A stretch of DNA of 24,225 nt, taken from Sphingomonadales bacterium UBA6174. Its GTDB lineage: Bacteria; Pseudomonadota; Alphaproteobacteria; Sphingomonadales; Sphingomonadaceae. The stretch is taken from the NCBI GenBank assembly GCA_002422945.1, contig DITW01000008.1:1-24225 (forward strand), read 5' to 3'. A program made the translations under genes and the position numbers. The notes beneath the pieces were generated by a model, which had not been told where the DNA came from, did no database searches, and saw only the letters and a program-made list of their open reading frames with translations. Of the stretch, positions 13,840-22,105 are shown in pieces. Position 1 is the first letter of the stretch. Every line of letters starts with the position of its first letter.

Positions 13840-16127
13840 GCGTCGGTCCTGTCCCTCGGATTCATACTGGGCAACGGATCGTCATCCTGATGGACGACGC
13901 CCGTTTCCTCATCATCTTCGACATGCAGGCGGACGAGTGCCGCCGCATCGAACTGCATCGTCACGACCGCACCTTCGCCTGCGCGGTCGGAGAAACGCAA
14001 CGTACCGCAATGCTCCTCGACGATCTTGCGCACGATGGCGAGGCCAAGGCCGGTGCCCCCTGCCCGTGTCGTCATATATGGCTCGGTCATGCTTTCGCGG
14101 TCCTTGGGCAGGCCAATGCCATTATCAGCGACGATGATGGAAAGGCGGTCGCCCTCCTCGACCATCGCAATGTCGATCTGGCCTTGATAGCCGGGTTGTT
14201 GCTGCACCCGGGGCTGGATTGCTTCGGTCGCATTTTTGATAATGTTGATCAGCGCCTGGCTGATCTGACGGCGGTCGCAGACCATGACCGGCAGATTATC
14301 AGGCAAATTCAGTGCGAATTTCAGCTCTGGGTGCGCCACTTCCTGCAAAAAGGCGGTCTGGCGCACGATATCGACAATTGATTCCCGGCGGAAAAATGGC
14401 TTGGGCATCCGCGCAAAGGACGAGAATTCATCGACGATGCGGCGAAGATCGCCAACCTGACGCACAATGGTGGAGGTCAATTGCGCGAACACCGTGTCGT
14501 CTTCCGGCATGTTGCGGCCATAGCGGCGCTGCAGGCGTTCGGCGGCCAACTGAATCGGCGTCAACGGGTTTTTGATTTCATGCGCGATCCGCCTTGCGAC
14601 ATCCGACCATGCGGCAGTGCGTTGATCGGCGAGACGCTGGGTAATATCGTCAAAGGTCAGCACGGCCCCGGTATCGGTCTGGCCGACCGTGACGGCAAGG
14701 GTGCGCGGGGCATCATTGACCTGCATCATGACCACCGCCTCACGCTTGTCGGCGGCAATGACGGCATCAAGTTCCGGCAACACATCGGCCAATGCGGCAT
14801 GCACCAACGCGCCTTCATCTCGCGACAGCATCGCAAGCGCCGAGCGGTTTACCAGCCGGATCGACCGATCCTCGGCCAGCGCAATCACCCCGGCGGACAC
14901 ATTGGTCAGCACCGCCTCAATCAATTCGCGACGAAGATCGAGCAGTTCATTGGCGCGCAGCAACGCACTCGTCTGTTCCGACAAACGCCGGGTCATACGG
15001 TTGAAGGCATTGGCGAGCGTGCCGATTTCATCGCGGCTGTTCAAATGGGCAACGCGGGCATTGAGATCGCCTCCCGCCACACTGCGCGCCGCATCAACCA
15101 ACGCATTGACCGGCCTCACCACCCGATCTGCAACCCGATAGGCGATGAACATCGCGATAGAGACGATCAATAGCGACAATACCAGCAAGGCGGCGATAAA
15201 GCGCAATTGGAGCGATCTTGCGCGACTGAGCAACTGCCCATAATCACCAAGCGCCGTCTTCGCGCGGGCGATTTTCGACAATACCGCAGGATCAACAGCA
15301 CGGGATGCGTAGAGAAACCAACGCCCTTTTTGATCGAGCGGGGTAATCGCTTCAACCCGGTCGATCGCATCATGGATTGAGACGCGCTTGCCACTGCGCA
15401 ACGCCGCGAGCGCCGCCTGTGGCATGCGTTCCTGTAGCCCGCGTGAATCGAGATTGGCCCCGGCGACAAGCCGCCGCGCGCCATCGTCGCCAATTTCAAC
15501 AACCGCGGCCTCAGACAGGTTGCGCGCGGCGACCTGCCACGCAAGGCCCTGCGCGAAATTGGGGTCTTCCATGCCGTAACTGCGGGCATAGCCGGAAATG
15601 TCGCCGCCCATCGCCTCGACATCCGCGCCAAGGCGGGTGCGGTTTTCGGCGACATAGGCCGTGGCGACCTGATCGGCGTTGAGCAGCACGGTGCGCGCCT
15701 TGTCCGAAAACCAGAAGTCGACGCCATATTGAAACAGCATCGCCGCAAAGGCCGCCACAAACAGCGTCGGGATGGCGGACAGGAACGAAAACAACGCCAC
15801 CAAGCGCACATGAAGCTGGCCGCGCCCCATGCCATGCGTATGGGCGATACGGCGCAGCGCGATTCGACGCACAACCAATACAAGCAGGCAGATGATCGGC
15901 ACGAGGTTGAGGATCAACAGCAACGCGACCATGCCGGGCGCGAGCAGGCGATCAATCGTGCCGCTTTCCTGCGAGATATAATAATATGTAAACAAAGCGA
16001 TCAGCACGGCGGCAGCAAATGTACTGCCTTCCAGCCATGGGATGAACGCCCGCGACCGTGACAGTAATTGCGCGCGGCGGATCAGCCGTTGCCATATCGA
16101 GCTATCGGAGAACGCACTGATCATCAT
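13836..16127 (-). CDS. ntrY: Membrane sensor histidine kinase NtrY
   Basis: It senses an unknown signal and phosphorylates NtrX. The 763 residues contain about four membrane segments: ~33-52, ~65-87, ~108-131 and ~315-335. A ~180-residue presumed periplasmic part separates the third and fourth. HAMP (RVADRVVRPVNALVDAARSVAGGDL...), a PAS-like region (~400-510), and the kinase core follow. The core shows the phosphoacceptor His516 in RRIAHEIKNPLTPIQ, the N box INIIKNATEA, and the ATP motifs DNGIGLP and GGTGLGLAIV. The C-terminal tail is acidic (EDDEETGVVHQDDDP). The start is one of two adjacent ATGs (16127 or 16124). A 62-base gap from ntrC contains the inverted repeat AGGTG-TGG-CACCT, so ntrYX may have its own promoter. 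Confidence 0.95.
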   Translation of the reverse strand: MMISAFSDSSIWQRLIRRAQLLSRSRAFIPWLEGSTFAAAVLIALFTYYYISQESGTIDRLLAPGMVALLLILNLVPIICLLVLVVRRIALRRIAHTHGMGRGQLHVRLVALFSFLSAIPTLFVAAFAAMLFQYGVDFWFSDKARTVLLNADQVATAYVAENRTRLGADVEAMGGDISGYARSYGMEDPNFAQGLAWQVAARNLSEAAVVEIGDDGARRLVAGANLDSRGLQERMPQAALAALRSGKRVSIHDAIDRVEAITPLDQKGRWFLYASRAVDPAVLSKIARAKTALGDYGQLLSRARSLQLRFIAALLVLSLLIVSIAMFIAYRVADRVVRPVNALVDAARSVAGGDLNARVAHLNSRDEIGTLANAFNRMTRRLSEQTSALLRANELLDLRRELIEAVLTNVSAGVIALAEDRSIRLVNRSALAMLSRDEGALVHAALADVLPELDAVIAADKREAVVMMQVNDAPRTLAVTVGQTDTGAVLTFDDITQRLADQRTAAWSDVARRIAHEIKNPLTPIQLAAERLQRRYGRNMPEDDTVFAQLTSTIVRQVGDLRRIVDEFSSFARMPKPFFRRESIVDIVRQTAFLQEVAHPELKFALNLPDNLPVMVCDRRQISQALINIIKNATEAIQPRVQQQPGYQGQIDIAMVEEGDRLSIIVADNGIGLPKDRESMTEPYMTTRAGGTGLGLAIVRKIVEEHCGTLRFSDRAGEGAVVTMQFDAAALVRLHVEDDEETGVVHQDDDPLPSMNPRDRTDA

Positions 16128-16163
16128 TGTGGCTAAAGTAACACATTGTCGCGATACTGCAAC

Positions 16164-16176
16164 AGGTGTGGCACCT
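16164..16176. promoter_or_regulatory. Inverted repeat upstream of ntrY
   Basis: AGGTG-TGG-CACCT forms a 5-base-pair inverted repeat with a three-base centre, 37-49 bases before the ntrY start. It might be an operator or a small RNA stem in the ntrC-ntrY junction. Part of it resembles a sigma-54 half-site, but the spacing is wrong. Confidence 0.2.
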
Positions 16177-16189
16177 CAGATAGCGATAA

Positions 16190-17632
16190 TCAGGACCCGT
16201 TTATCAGACCATGATCCCTTAATTTCTGGCGCAGCGTATTCCGGTTGATGCCAAGCAAACGCGCGGCCCGCAATTGATTGCCCTTGGTTGCCGCCATCGT
16301 CAGGCGCAATAATGGCAGTTCAACCTCGGCAAGCACCCGATCATACAGGCCGTCGGGCGGCAAATCGTCGCCAAAACGGGCAAAAAAGGCGATCAGGCTT
16401 TGCTCGACAGCGGCGGACAGCCCCTGCCCGCTCGGCAATAATACGGGCGTTTCCTCGCGCCGATCGGTGCCGCGCAAATATTGGTTGATGACCGCACCCG
16501 TCAGCGTTTCCTCGCGCACCAAGGCCGCGAGCCGTCGCATCAGATTTTCCAGCTCACGCACATTGCCGGGCCAGCTATATTCGGTCAGCACCGCCAACGC
16601 ATCCTGTGACAGATGTTTGCGCGGCAGCCCTTCGCGCGTAGCCTTATCAAGGAAATGCCGCGCGAGTTCGGCAATGTCTTCCAAGCGTTGCCGCAGGGCG
16701 GGCAAATGGATCGGGACGACGTTCAACCGGTAATAAAGATCTTCGCGGAACAGGTGTTTCTCGATCAATTCCGGCAAATGCTTATGCGTCGCGGCGACGA
16801 TGCGCACATCGGTGGCAATCGTCTGGGCGCTGCCGACGGGGCTATATTCGCCTGATTGCAACACGCGCAACAGCCGGGTCTGTGCATCCATCGGCATGTC
16901 GCCGATTTCATCAAGGAACAGGGTCCCGCCTTGCGCCTGCCCGAATTTACCCGCCGAACGCCCGGTTGCCCCGGTAAAGGCCCCTTTTTCATGGCCAAAC
17001 AGTTCGGATTCAATCAATTCGCGCGGGATTGCCGCCATGTTGATCGCGACAAAGGGCTTGGCGGCGCGCGGACCAAGATCATGGATCGCGCGGGCGACAA
17101 GCTCCTTGCCGGTCCCGGATTCGCCAAGGATCAGCACCGACAATTCATTGGCAACGACGCGGGCGATAATGCGATAGACCTCTTGCATTGCCGCGGACCG
17201 ACCAATCAACGGCAGGTCGTCGCCAAGGCTGGGGGCTGCCGGGCTGGCCGCGCTGGCGCGCTTGCGGGCGGCAAGGCCGTCGAACACTGCGCGCGACAAT
17301 TGGTCGAGATCGAATGGCTTGGGCAGATATTCAAACGCGCCCTGTTCATTGGCCCGGACCGCCGTCGACAATGTATTCTGCGCCGACAGGACGATCACCG
17401 GCATGGTCGCATTACCTGCGATCAGTTCGGGCAGATTATCGAGGCCATTGCCATCCGGCAGCATCACATCGGTGATCAGCAATTCCGGGTCGAATTCCGG
17501 AAAAATTTTGCGCATCTCCGCCAATGAACCCGCCGTTTTGACATGATGGCCATCCCGACGCAGCTTTTCACGAATAACGGTGCAAATCGCCTCGTCATCG
17601 TCCACGACCAATATGCGGCCAGTCACGTTCAT
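16190..17632 (-). CDS. ntrC: Nitrogen regulation response regulator NtrC (NRI)
   Basis: NtrC activates sigma-54 promoters for nitrogen assimilation when phosphorylated by NtrB. It is 480 residues. The receiver domain has D11-D12-D13, phosphoacceptor D55 and KPF. The AAA+ domain carries GESGTGKE (Walker A), the intact GAFTGA loop in ELFGHEKGAFTGATGRSAGKF, and GGTLFLDEIGDMP (Walker B). A Fis-type helix-turn-helix (GNQLRAARLLGINRNTLRQKLRDHGL) closes it. Thus it should be a fully competent sigma-54 activator, in contrast to the NtrX of this cluster. ATG at 17632 overlaps the ntrB stop (ATGA). No sigma-54 site of its own was found in the cluster. Confidence 0.97.
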   Translation of the reverse strand: MNVTGRILVVDDDEAICTVIREKLRRDGHHVKTAGSLAEMRKIFPEFDPELLITDVMLPDGNGLDNLPELIAGNATMPVIVLSAQNTLSTAVRANEQGAFEYLPKPFDLDQLSRAVFDGLAARKRASAASPAAPSLGDDLPLIGRSAAMQEVYRIIARVVANELSVLILGESGTGKELVARAIHDLGPRAAKPFVAINMAAIPRELIESELFGHEKGAFTGATGRSAGKFGQAQGGTLFLDEIGDMPMDAQTRLLRVLQSGEYSPVGSAQTIATDVRIVAATHKHLPELIEKHLFREDLYYRLNVVPIHLPALRQRLEDIAELARHFLDKATREGLPRKHLSQDALAVLTEYSWPGNVRELENLMRRLAALVREETLTGAVINQYLRGTDRREETPVLLPSGQGLSAAVEQSLIAFFARFGDDLPPDGLYDRVLAEVELPLLRLTMAATKGNQLRAARLLGINRNTLRQKLRDHGLINGS

Positions 17633-18759
17633 GCAGTCTTCCCCGATTTTGCGTCGACGCGGGGGAGCAGCATCCGGAACACCGTCTGCTCCCGCTCTGG
17701 GTCGCGCACATATTCAATCATCCCGCCCAGATCTCGCACCATTTTGTCCACCAGCGCGAGCCCAAGCCCACCGGGCCGATCGGTGCGGGTAGAGACAAAA
17801 GGCTCGAACAGATGTTCGGCAATGTCTTCGGCCACCCCCGGCCCATTATCGATTACGCATACTTCAATCGGAAGCGAACGGCGTTTTTCACGACCGTTGC
17901 GACGATCAGCAACCATCACGCCCGTGCGATAGGCAGTGGTGAGCGTGATCTGCGGATGCGGGGTATGTTCCAGCGCCTCCGCCGCATTTTTGATGATGTT
18001 GAGTATGACCTGCACCAGCATGTCATGATCCCCGAGCACATCCGGCAAGGACGGGTCATAGACCTCTTTGAATTCCACCCCCGCGCCAAAGCCGTGCTGC
18101 GCCAGTTCAATCGCATGGCCCAGCACGGCATGAATATTGACTGGCGTTGCGGTGAATTCGCGGGTGTCTGTAAAACCCTCCATCCGGTCGATCAACGCAG
18201 TGATGCGGTCGACCTCATTGCAGATCAACCGGGTCATGCTGGCGTTGGTTTCATCACCATCGCCTTGGATCAACTGTGCCGCGCCGCGTATGCCCGATAA
18301 AGGGTTCTTGATTTCATGTGCCAGCATCGCCGCTGCGCCGACGGCGGTACGGCTGTTACTGCGGCGGCGATTGCCGCTGACCGACAGATAGGGTGCAGAC
18401 CGATTGTGCAGGCAAATCAACATCCAGCCGGGTCGATCCGGCATCGGCGTGGCCATCAGATCGACCCGCAAGATGCGGTGGTCCTGCCGCATCAAATCAA
18501 TGTCATAGGCCGCGACCGGCGTGGCCTCGGACAAATCCTCCGCCAACAAGGCACTACCCTCTGCCGTGCGCAGCAACTCCGCGCTGTGACGCCCGATCAT
18601 CGCGCTTCGGCTTTGGTTGAACAGATTTTCCGCCGCATTATTCGCATCGACGACTAAATGATCCGGCGAAATCAGCAGCACGGCATTAGGCAGCGCTGCG
18701 ATCATCTCCCCCGCATCGGGCGTGGGCGAAGATGCCGCTCTCCATTTGCCGAAGACCAT
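17629..18759 (-). CDS. ntrB: Nitrogen regulation sensor kinase NtrB (NRII)
   Basis: NtrB is the cytoplasmic kinase/phosphatase partner of NtrC, controlled by PII proteins. From the ATG at 18759 it has 376 residues and no membrane segment. A PAS-like sensor region (IAALPNAVLLISPDHLVVDANNAAENLF...) comes first. His148 in AMLAHEIKNPLSGIRGAAQL is the phosphoacceptor. NIIKNAAEAL (N box), VIDNGPGV and GGLGLALV (ATP-binding) complete the core. The ATG shares one base with the dusB stop (TGATG). A TTG at 18783 would add eight residues and overlap dusB; I prefer the ATG. The order dusB-ntrB-ntrC is standard for alphaproteobacteria (nifR3-ntrB-ntrC). Confidence 0.95.
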   Translation of the reverse strand: MVFGKWRAASSPTPDAGEMIAALPNAVLLISPDHLVVDANNAAENLFNQSRSAMIGRHSAELLRTAEGSALLAEDLSEATPVAAYDIDLMRQDHRILRVDLMATPMPDRPGWMLICLHNRSAPYLSVSGNRRRSNSRTAVGAAAMLAHEIKNPLSGIRGAAQLIQGDGDETNASMTRLICNEVDRITALIDRMEGFTDTREFTATPVNIHAVLGHAIELAQHGFGAGVEFKEVYDPSLPDVLGDHDMLVQVILNIIKNAAEALEHTPHPQITLTTAYRTGVMVADRRNGREKRRSLPIEVCVIDNGPGVAEDIAEHLFEPFVSTRTDRPGGLGLALVDKMVRDLGGMIEYVRDPEREQTVFRMLLPRVDAKSGKTA

Positions 18760-19757
18760 CAGGCGGCGATCTGCTGCCGCCAAGGCCGATAGAACTCCTC
18801 CAGCATGGCTAGCACGACCTTCGGGTCAGCCTCAAAATTCACGCGATTGCGGAATTCCGCCGATCCGGTCAGGCCGCGCGTGTACCAGCCGATATGCTTG
18901 CGCGCGAGTGGCACCGCTGTCTGCGCGCCATAGAGGTCCAGCATGTCTTCATAATGTTCGACAATGATGTGATATTGCTCCTCGACGGTCGGGGTATCGA
19001 ACACCGGGCGATTGCCCAGCGCCGCCATGATCTGACCAAGCAACCACGGCTTGCCATAGGCCCCGCGCCCGATCATCACGCCATTCGCACCCGATTGCGA
19101 CAGCGCCTCATGCGCGTCTTCGATCGAGCAAATATCGCCATTGACGATGACCGGCAGCTTGACCGCATCTTTGACGCTGCGGACGAAGCGCCAATCGGCG
19201 GTGCCTTTATACATCTGATTACGGGTGCGGCCATGCACGGTGATGAGCTTGGCGCCCAGATCCTCGGCGATATGCGCCAGTTCCGGCGCATTCAGACTGT
19301 CATGGCACCAGCCCATGCGCATCTTGACCGTGACTGGGACAGTCACCGCCTTCACCACCGCGTCGATAATCGAGGCCGCGAGCGGCAAATCCTTCATCAG
19401 GGCGGAACCGGCATCGCCGTTCACGATCTTCTTGACCGGGCAACCCATGTTGATGTCGATAATCGCCGCGCCGCGATCCTGATTGAGCTTGGCAGCCTCG
19501 GCCATTTCATAAGGCCCGCAACCGGCAAGCTGCATCGACACCGGTTCTTCCACCGGGTCCCATGCCGCCTTTTGCAACGACTGACGCGTTTCACGGATCA
19601 TCGCCTGACTGGCGATCATCTCGGTCACATTCAGGCCCGAGCCAAAGCGCCGCACCAGCCGCCGAAACGGCCTGTCTGTCACGCCCGTCATCGGGGCCAG
19701 AATCACTGGTTCTTCGATCCGCACGGGACCGATCTCAATTGGACCGTATTGCGTCAT
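18759..19757 (-). CDS. dusB: tRNA-dihydrouridine synthase DusB (NifR3)
   Basis: It reduces uridines to dihydrouridine in tRNA, using FMN and NADPH. It has 332 residues from the ATG at 19757. The sequence shows ILAPMTGVTDRPFRRLVRRFG (FMN-binding start), DINMGCPVKKIV with the catalytic Cys106, VKMRMGW, ITVHGRTRNQMYKG, VNGDI and IGRGAYGKPW. The frame is open further upstream, but the residues before MTQYGPIEIGPVRIEEPV are not family-like and run through the promoter region, so 19757 is the start; AGGCAGG lies six bases before it. It heads the ntrBC operon, as the name nifR3 reflects. A promoter with 17-base spacing precedes it. Confidence 0.95.
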   Translation of the reverse strand: MTQYGPIEIGPVRIEEPVILAPMTGVTDRPFRRLVRRFGSGLNVTEMIASQAMIRETRQSLQKAAWDPVEEPVSMQLAGCGPYEMAEAAKLNQDRGAAIIDINMGCPVKKIVNGDAGSALMKDLPLAASIIDAVVKAVTVPVTVKMRMGWCHDSLNAPELAHIAEDLGAKLITVHGRTRNQMYKGTADWRFVRSVKDAVKLPVIVNGDICSIEDAHEALSQSGANGVMIGRGAYGKPWLLGQIMAALGNRPVFDTPTVEEQYHIIVEHYEDMLDLYGAQTAVPLARKHIGWYTRGLTGSAEFRNRVNFEADPKVVLAMLEEFYRPWRQQIAA

Positions 19758-19763
19758 CTTCGC

Positions 19764-19813
19764 CTGCCTAAAAATCAGGCAGATCCTATATGCCCAAAGA
19801 GGCTGACAGGCAA
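19764..19813 (-). promoter_or_regulatory. dusB-ntrBC promoter with overlapping inverted repeat
   Basis: On the minus strand TTGCCT (19813-19808) and TATAGG (19790-19785) are separated by exactly 17 bases, a good promoter. The predicted start (~19778) falls inside the inverted repeat CTGCCT (19764-19769), seven-base centre AAAAATC, AGGCAG (19777-19782). On the plus strand the left arm CTGCCT lies 17 bases before TATATG (19787-19792), a weaker promoter pointing at ispDF. The two candidate promoters therefore share this site, which would suit a common operator. All assignments are by eye. Confidence 0.4.
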
Positions 19814-19839
19814 GCAAGCCTTGTCTATGGGCGTTATCT

Positions 19840-21015
19840 ATGACCGAACGGCCAAACATTACTGCCCTCATCGTTGCGGCTGGCACTGGCGTGCGTGCTG
19901 GATTGGATGTGCCTAAGCAATTTCAGCCTCTTGCGGGCAAGGCCGTGCTTACGCATAGCGTGCAGGCGCTGCTGACCCATCAAGCTGTGGATGCGGTATG
20001 GATCGTGACGGGCGCGGATCAATTCGACGATTGTCGCGCCGCCATCCGCCCATTTGCGCCGCGAGTCCGGCTTGTGGCTGGTGGTGCGACCCGGCGAGAA
20101 TCGGTGTTGAATGGCCTGAATGCGATTGCATCTGCGGGTGGCTGTGGAAAGGTCCTGATCCATGATGCGGCCCGCCCCGGCCTGCCCCATCGGGTGATTG
20201 ATGATTTGATCGCTGCACTGGCAACGCATGAGGGCGCGATCCCGGTGCTGCCTGTCGCAGATAGCCTGTCCAACAGCGATGGCGATGTATTGGGACAAGC
20301 GGTTAGCCGCGACGATCTGTGGCGGGTCCAGACACCGCAAGCCTTTCGCTTTGCCGAGATATACAAAGCCCATCAGCACTGGGATGCCCGCCGGGAAGCA
20401 ACAGACGACGCGCGGATATTGCAGGCCGATGGCGGGCGCGTCGCGATGGTCAAAGGCGATGCATGTCTCGATAAATTGACCTATTATGAAGACTTCGCGC
20501 GGATGGAGGCGTTGATGACGGCCAATTGGCGCACAAGAACCGGCATGGGCTTCGACGTGCATCGCTTTGAAGCTGGCGATACCGTCCATCTGTGCGGCGT
20601 GCCGATCCCGCATGATCAGCGTCTTGCCGGTCATAGCGACGCCGATGTCGCGCTGCACGCATTGACCGATGCGTTATTGGGGGCGATTGCCGATGGCGAT
20701 ATCGGCCAGCATTTCCCCCCGTCTGATCCGCAATGGAAAGGCGCCGCCTCCCATCGCTTCGTTGAATTTGCGCGTGATCGTATCCTGCACCGTGGCGGGG
20801 TAATCGAACATATTGATGTGACCATCATCTGCGAAGCGCCCAAGATCGGCCCCCATCGCGACGCGATGCGCCATGCGCTGGCCAATATGTTGCAGCTTGA
20901 CTTGGACTGCGTAAGCGTCAAGGCCACGACCACCGAACAACTCGGCTTTACAGGGCGGCGCGAAGGCATCGCGGCGCAGGCCATTGCCACCGTGCGGATA
21001 GGAAATAATGTATGA
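19840..21015 (+). CDS. ispDF: Bifunctional IspD/IspF enzyme of the MEP isoprenoid pathway
   Basis: One chain carries two MEP-pathway activities: 2-C-methyl-D-erythritol 4-phosphate cytidylyltransferase (IspD) and 2-C-methyl-D-erythritol 2,4-cyclodiphosphate synthase (IspF). It has 391 residues. The IspD part (1-~228) shows LIVAAGTGVRAGLDVPKQFQPL, GGATRRESVLNGL, IHDAARPGLP, and QTPQAFRF. The IspF part (~229-391) shows the metal motif D239-V-H241, LAGHSDADVALHALTDALLGA, DIGQHFPPSD, and ATTTEQLGFTGRREGIAAQA. The fusion is common in alphaproteobacteria. ATG at 19840 starts just upstream of the nucleotide-binding motif; the ribosome-binding site is weak. Its stop overlaps the next gene (ATGA). Confidence 0.96.
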   Translation: MTERPNITALIVAAGTGVRAGLDVPKQFQPLAGKAVLTHSVQALLTHQAVDAVWIVTGADQFDDCRAAIRPFAPRVRLVAGGATRRESVLNGLNAIASAGGCGKVLIHDAARPGLPHRVIDDLIAALATHEGAIPVLPVADSLSNSDGDVLGQAVSRDDLWRVQTPQAFRFAEIYKAHQHWDARREATDDARILQADGGRVAMVKGDACLDKLTYYEDFARMEALMTANWRTRTGMGFDVHRFEAGDTVHLCGVPIPHDQRLAGHSDADVALHALTDALLGAIADGDIGQHFPPSDPQWKGAASHRFVEFARDRILHRGGVIEHIDVTIICEAPKIGPHRDAMRHALANMLQLDLDCVSVKATTTEQLGFTGRREGIAAQAIATVRIGNNV

Positions 21016-21569
21016 ACCGTTGCGTATCACGGATCAATTTTCGCGCCATTTCCGGGCTTGTGGCCGTGGCGGCGCTGTTCGTCACCCCGGCAGCGCAAGC
21101 GGCCCAATGCTTGACCCGCACAGAAGCCAATGGCGTGATCGCCTTTGCCTTGCCATCGGTGATCACCGGGCTGGAGGGTCGCTGCCGCGCCGTCTTGCCG
21201 AAAGACAGCGCACTTTCAACGCTCGGCCTCGATATGGCGGTGCGGATGAAGCCGGATGCTGACCGCGCTTGGCCCGCTGCCAAGGCCGCCATCGGTAAAA
21301 TGTCCAAGGCCGAACTGCCTGCGTTTCTCGGTGATTCCATGATAAGACAATTGATGGAAGCAACGATTGCGGCGGGCTTGACGGAATCGATGACAGCGGA
21401 CAATTGCCCCACGGTTGATCGATTTATCGATATATTGTCACCACTGCCCGCCGAAAATCTGACCGGTCTGATGACCCTGCTGGTGGAAATCGGCATGAAG
21501 TCACAGGCCGCCAATAACCGCCAGAAAGCGCCACCATTCACTGTGTGCGCTGGCGATACGCAAGGTTGA
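21012..21569 (+). CDS. Small secreted protein of unknown function
   Basis: I do not recognise this 185-residue protein. It has a clear signal peptide (INFRAISGLVAVAALFVTPAAQA) with probable cleavage after AQA, leaving a mature part of ~155 residues beginning AQCLTRTEANG. About four cysteines remain (near 33, 58, 131 and 181), enough for two disulfides in the periplasm. It looks mostly helical, with segments such as EANGVIAFALPSVITGL and IRQLMEATIAAGLTESM. No catalytic motif is visible. ATG at 21012 overlaps the ispDF stop (ATGA), so it is cotranslated with ispDF, and pncC starts six bases after it. The coupling may be convenience rather than function. Confidence 0.75.
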   Translation: MNRCVSRINFRAISGLVAVAALFVTPAAQAAQCLTRTEANGVIAFALPSVITGLEGRCRAVLPKDSALSTLGLDMAVRMKPDADRAWPAAKAAIGKMSKAELPAFLGDSMIRQLMEATIAAGLTESMTADNCPTVDRFIDILSPLPAENLTGLMTLLVEIGMKSQAANNRQKAPPFTVCAGDTQG

Positions 21570-21574
21570 ATGTC

Positions 21575-22105
21575 ATGCAAGACGCAATTTTGAGCAATGA
21601 TCTGATCGTGCAGGCCAAAGCGGTGATCACCGCCAACCGCCGCAAGGGCAAGAAGATCGCCGTGGCCGAAAGCTGCACCGGCGGTCTGGTGTCGGCGGCG
21701 CTCACCGAAATCGCCGGTTCGTCTGATGTGTTCGAAGCTGGATTCGTCACTTATGGCAATGAAGCCAAGCGTAAAATTCTGGGCGTGAATGCCGAGGTGC
21801 TGGAAACATTTGGCGCCGTCTCGATCGCCGCCGCATGGGCGATGGCGCAGGGCGCGCTGGAGCGTTCCGGCTGCGATGTGGCGGTGGCGATCACCGGGAT
21901 TGCTGGCCCGGGTGGCGGCAGCGAGAAAAAGCCCGTTGGCACCGTGGTGTTCGCGCGCGCACGGCGTGGTGAAGACCCCGAAACCGTGATCGCCGACACC
22001 CGCTATTTCGCCGAAAATTCAGGCCGCAGCGATATTCGCCGTCAGGCAGCTTTGTGCGCGCTGGAATTGTTGATGCCCGAGGCGTCGCCATTTGGCGAAC
22101 CGTAA
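21575..22105 (+). CDS. pncC: Nicotinamide-nucleotide amidohydrolase PncC (CinA C-terminal domain family)
   Basis: It deamidates nicotinamide mononucleotide to nicotinate mononucleotide for NAD recycling. It has 176 residues, so this is the stand-alone domain rather than full CinA. The family motifs VAESCTGGLVSAALTEIAGSS (Ser33 probable nucleophile), FVTYGNEAKRKILGV and AITGIAGPGGGSEKKPVGTV are all intact. The frame opens at 21545, but the ATG at 21575 preceded by AAGG (21562-21565) is the likely start. Its last ~64 bases overlap the 3' end of the convergent START-domain gene on the other strand. Confidence 0.93.
   Translation: MQDAILSNDLIVQAKAVITANRRKGKKIAVAESCTGGLVSAALTEIAGSSDVFEAGFVTYGNEAKRKILGVNAEVLETFGAVSIAAAWAMAQGALERSGCDVAVAITGIAGPGGGSEKKPVGTVVFARARRGEDPETVIADTRYFAENSGRSDIRRQAALCALELLMPEASPFGEP

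Noticed and set aside
16169..16184. Sigma-54-like box near TGGCAC upstream of ntrY
   Set aside because: The GG and GC elements are not ten bases apart (off by one on the plus strand, more on the minus), and the plus-strand orientation would point into ntrC antisense.
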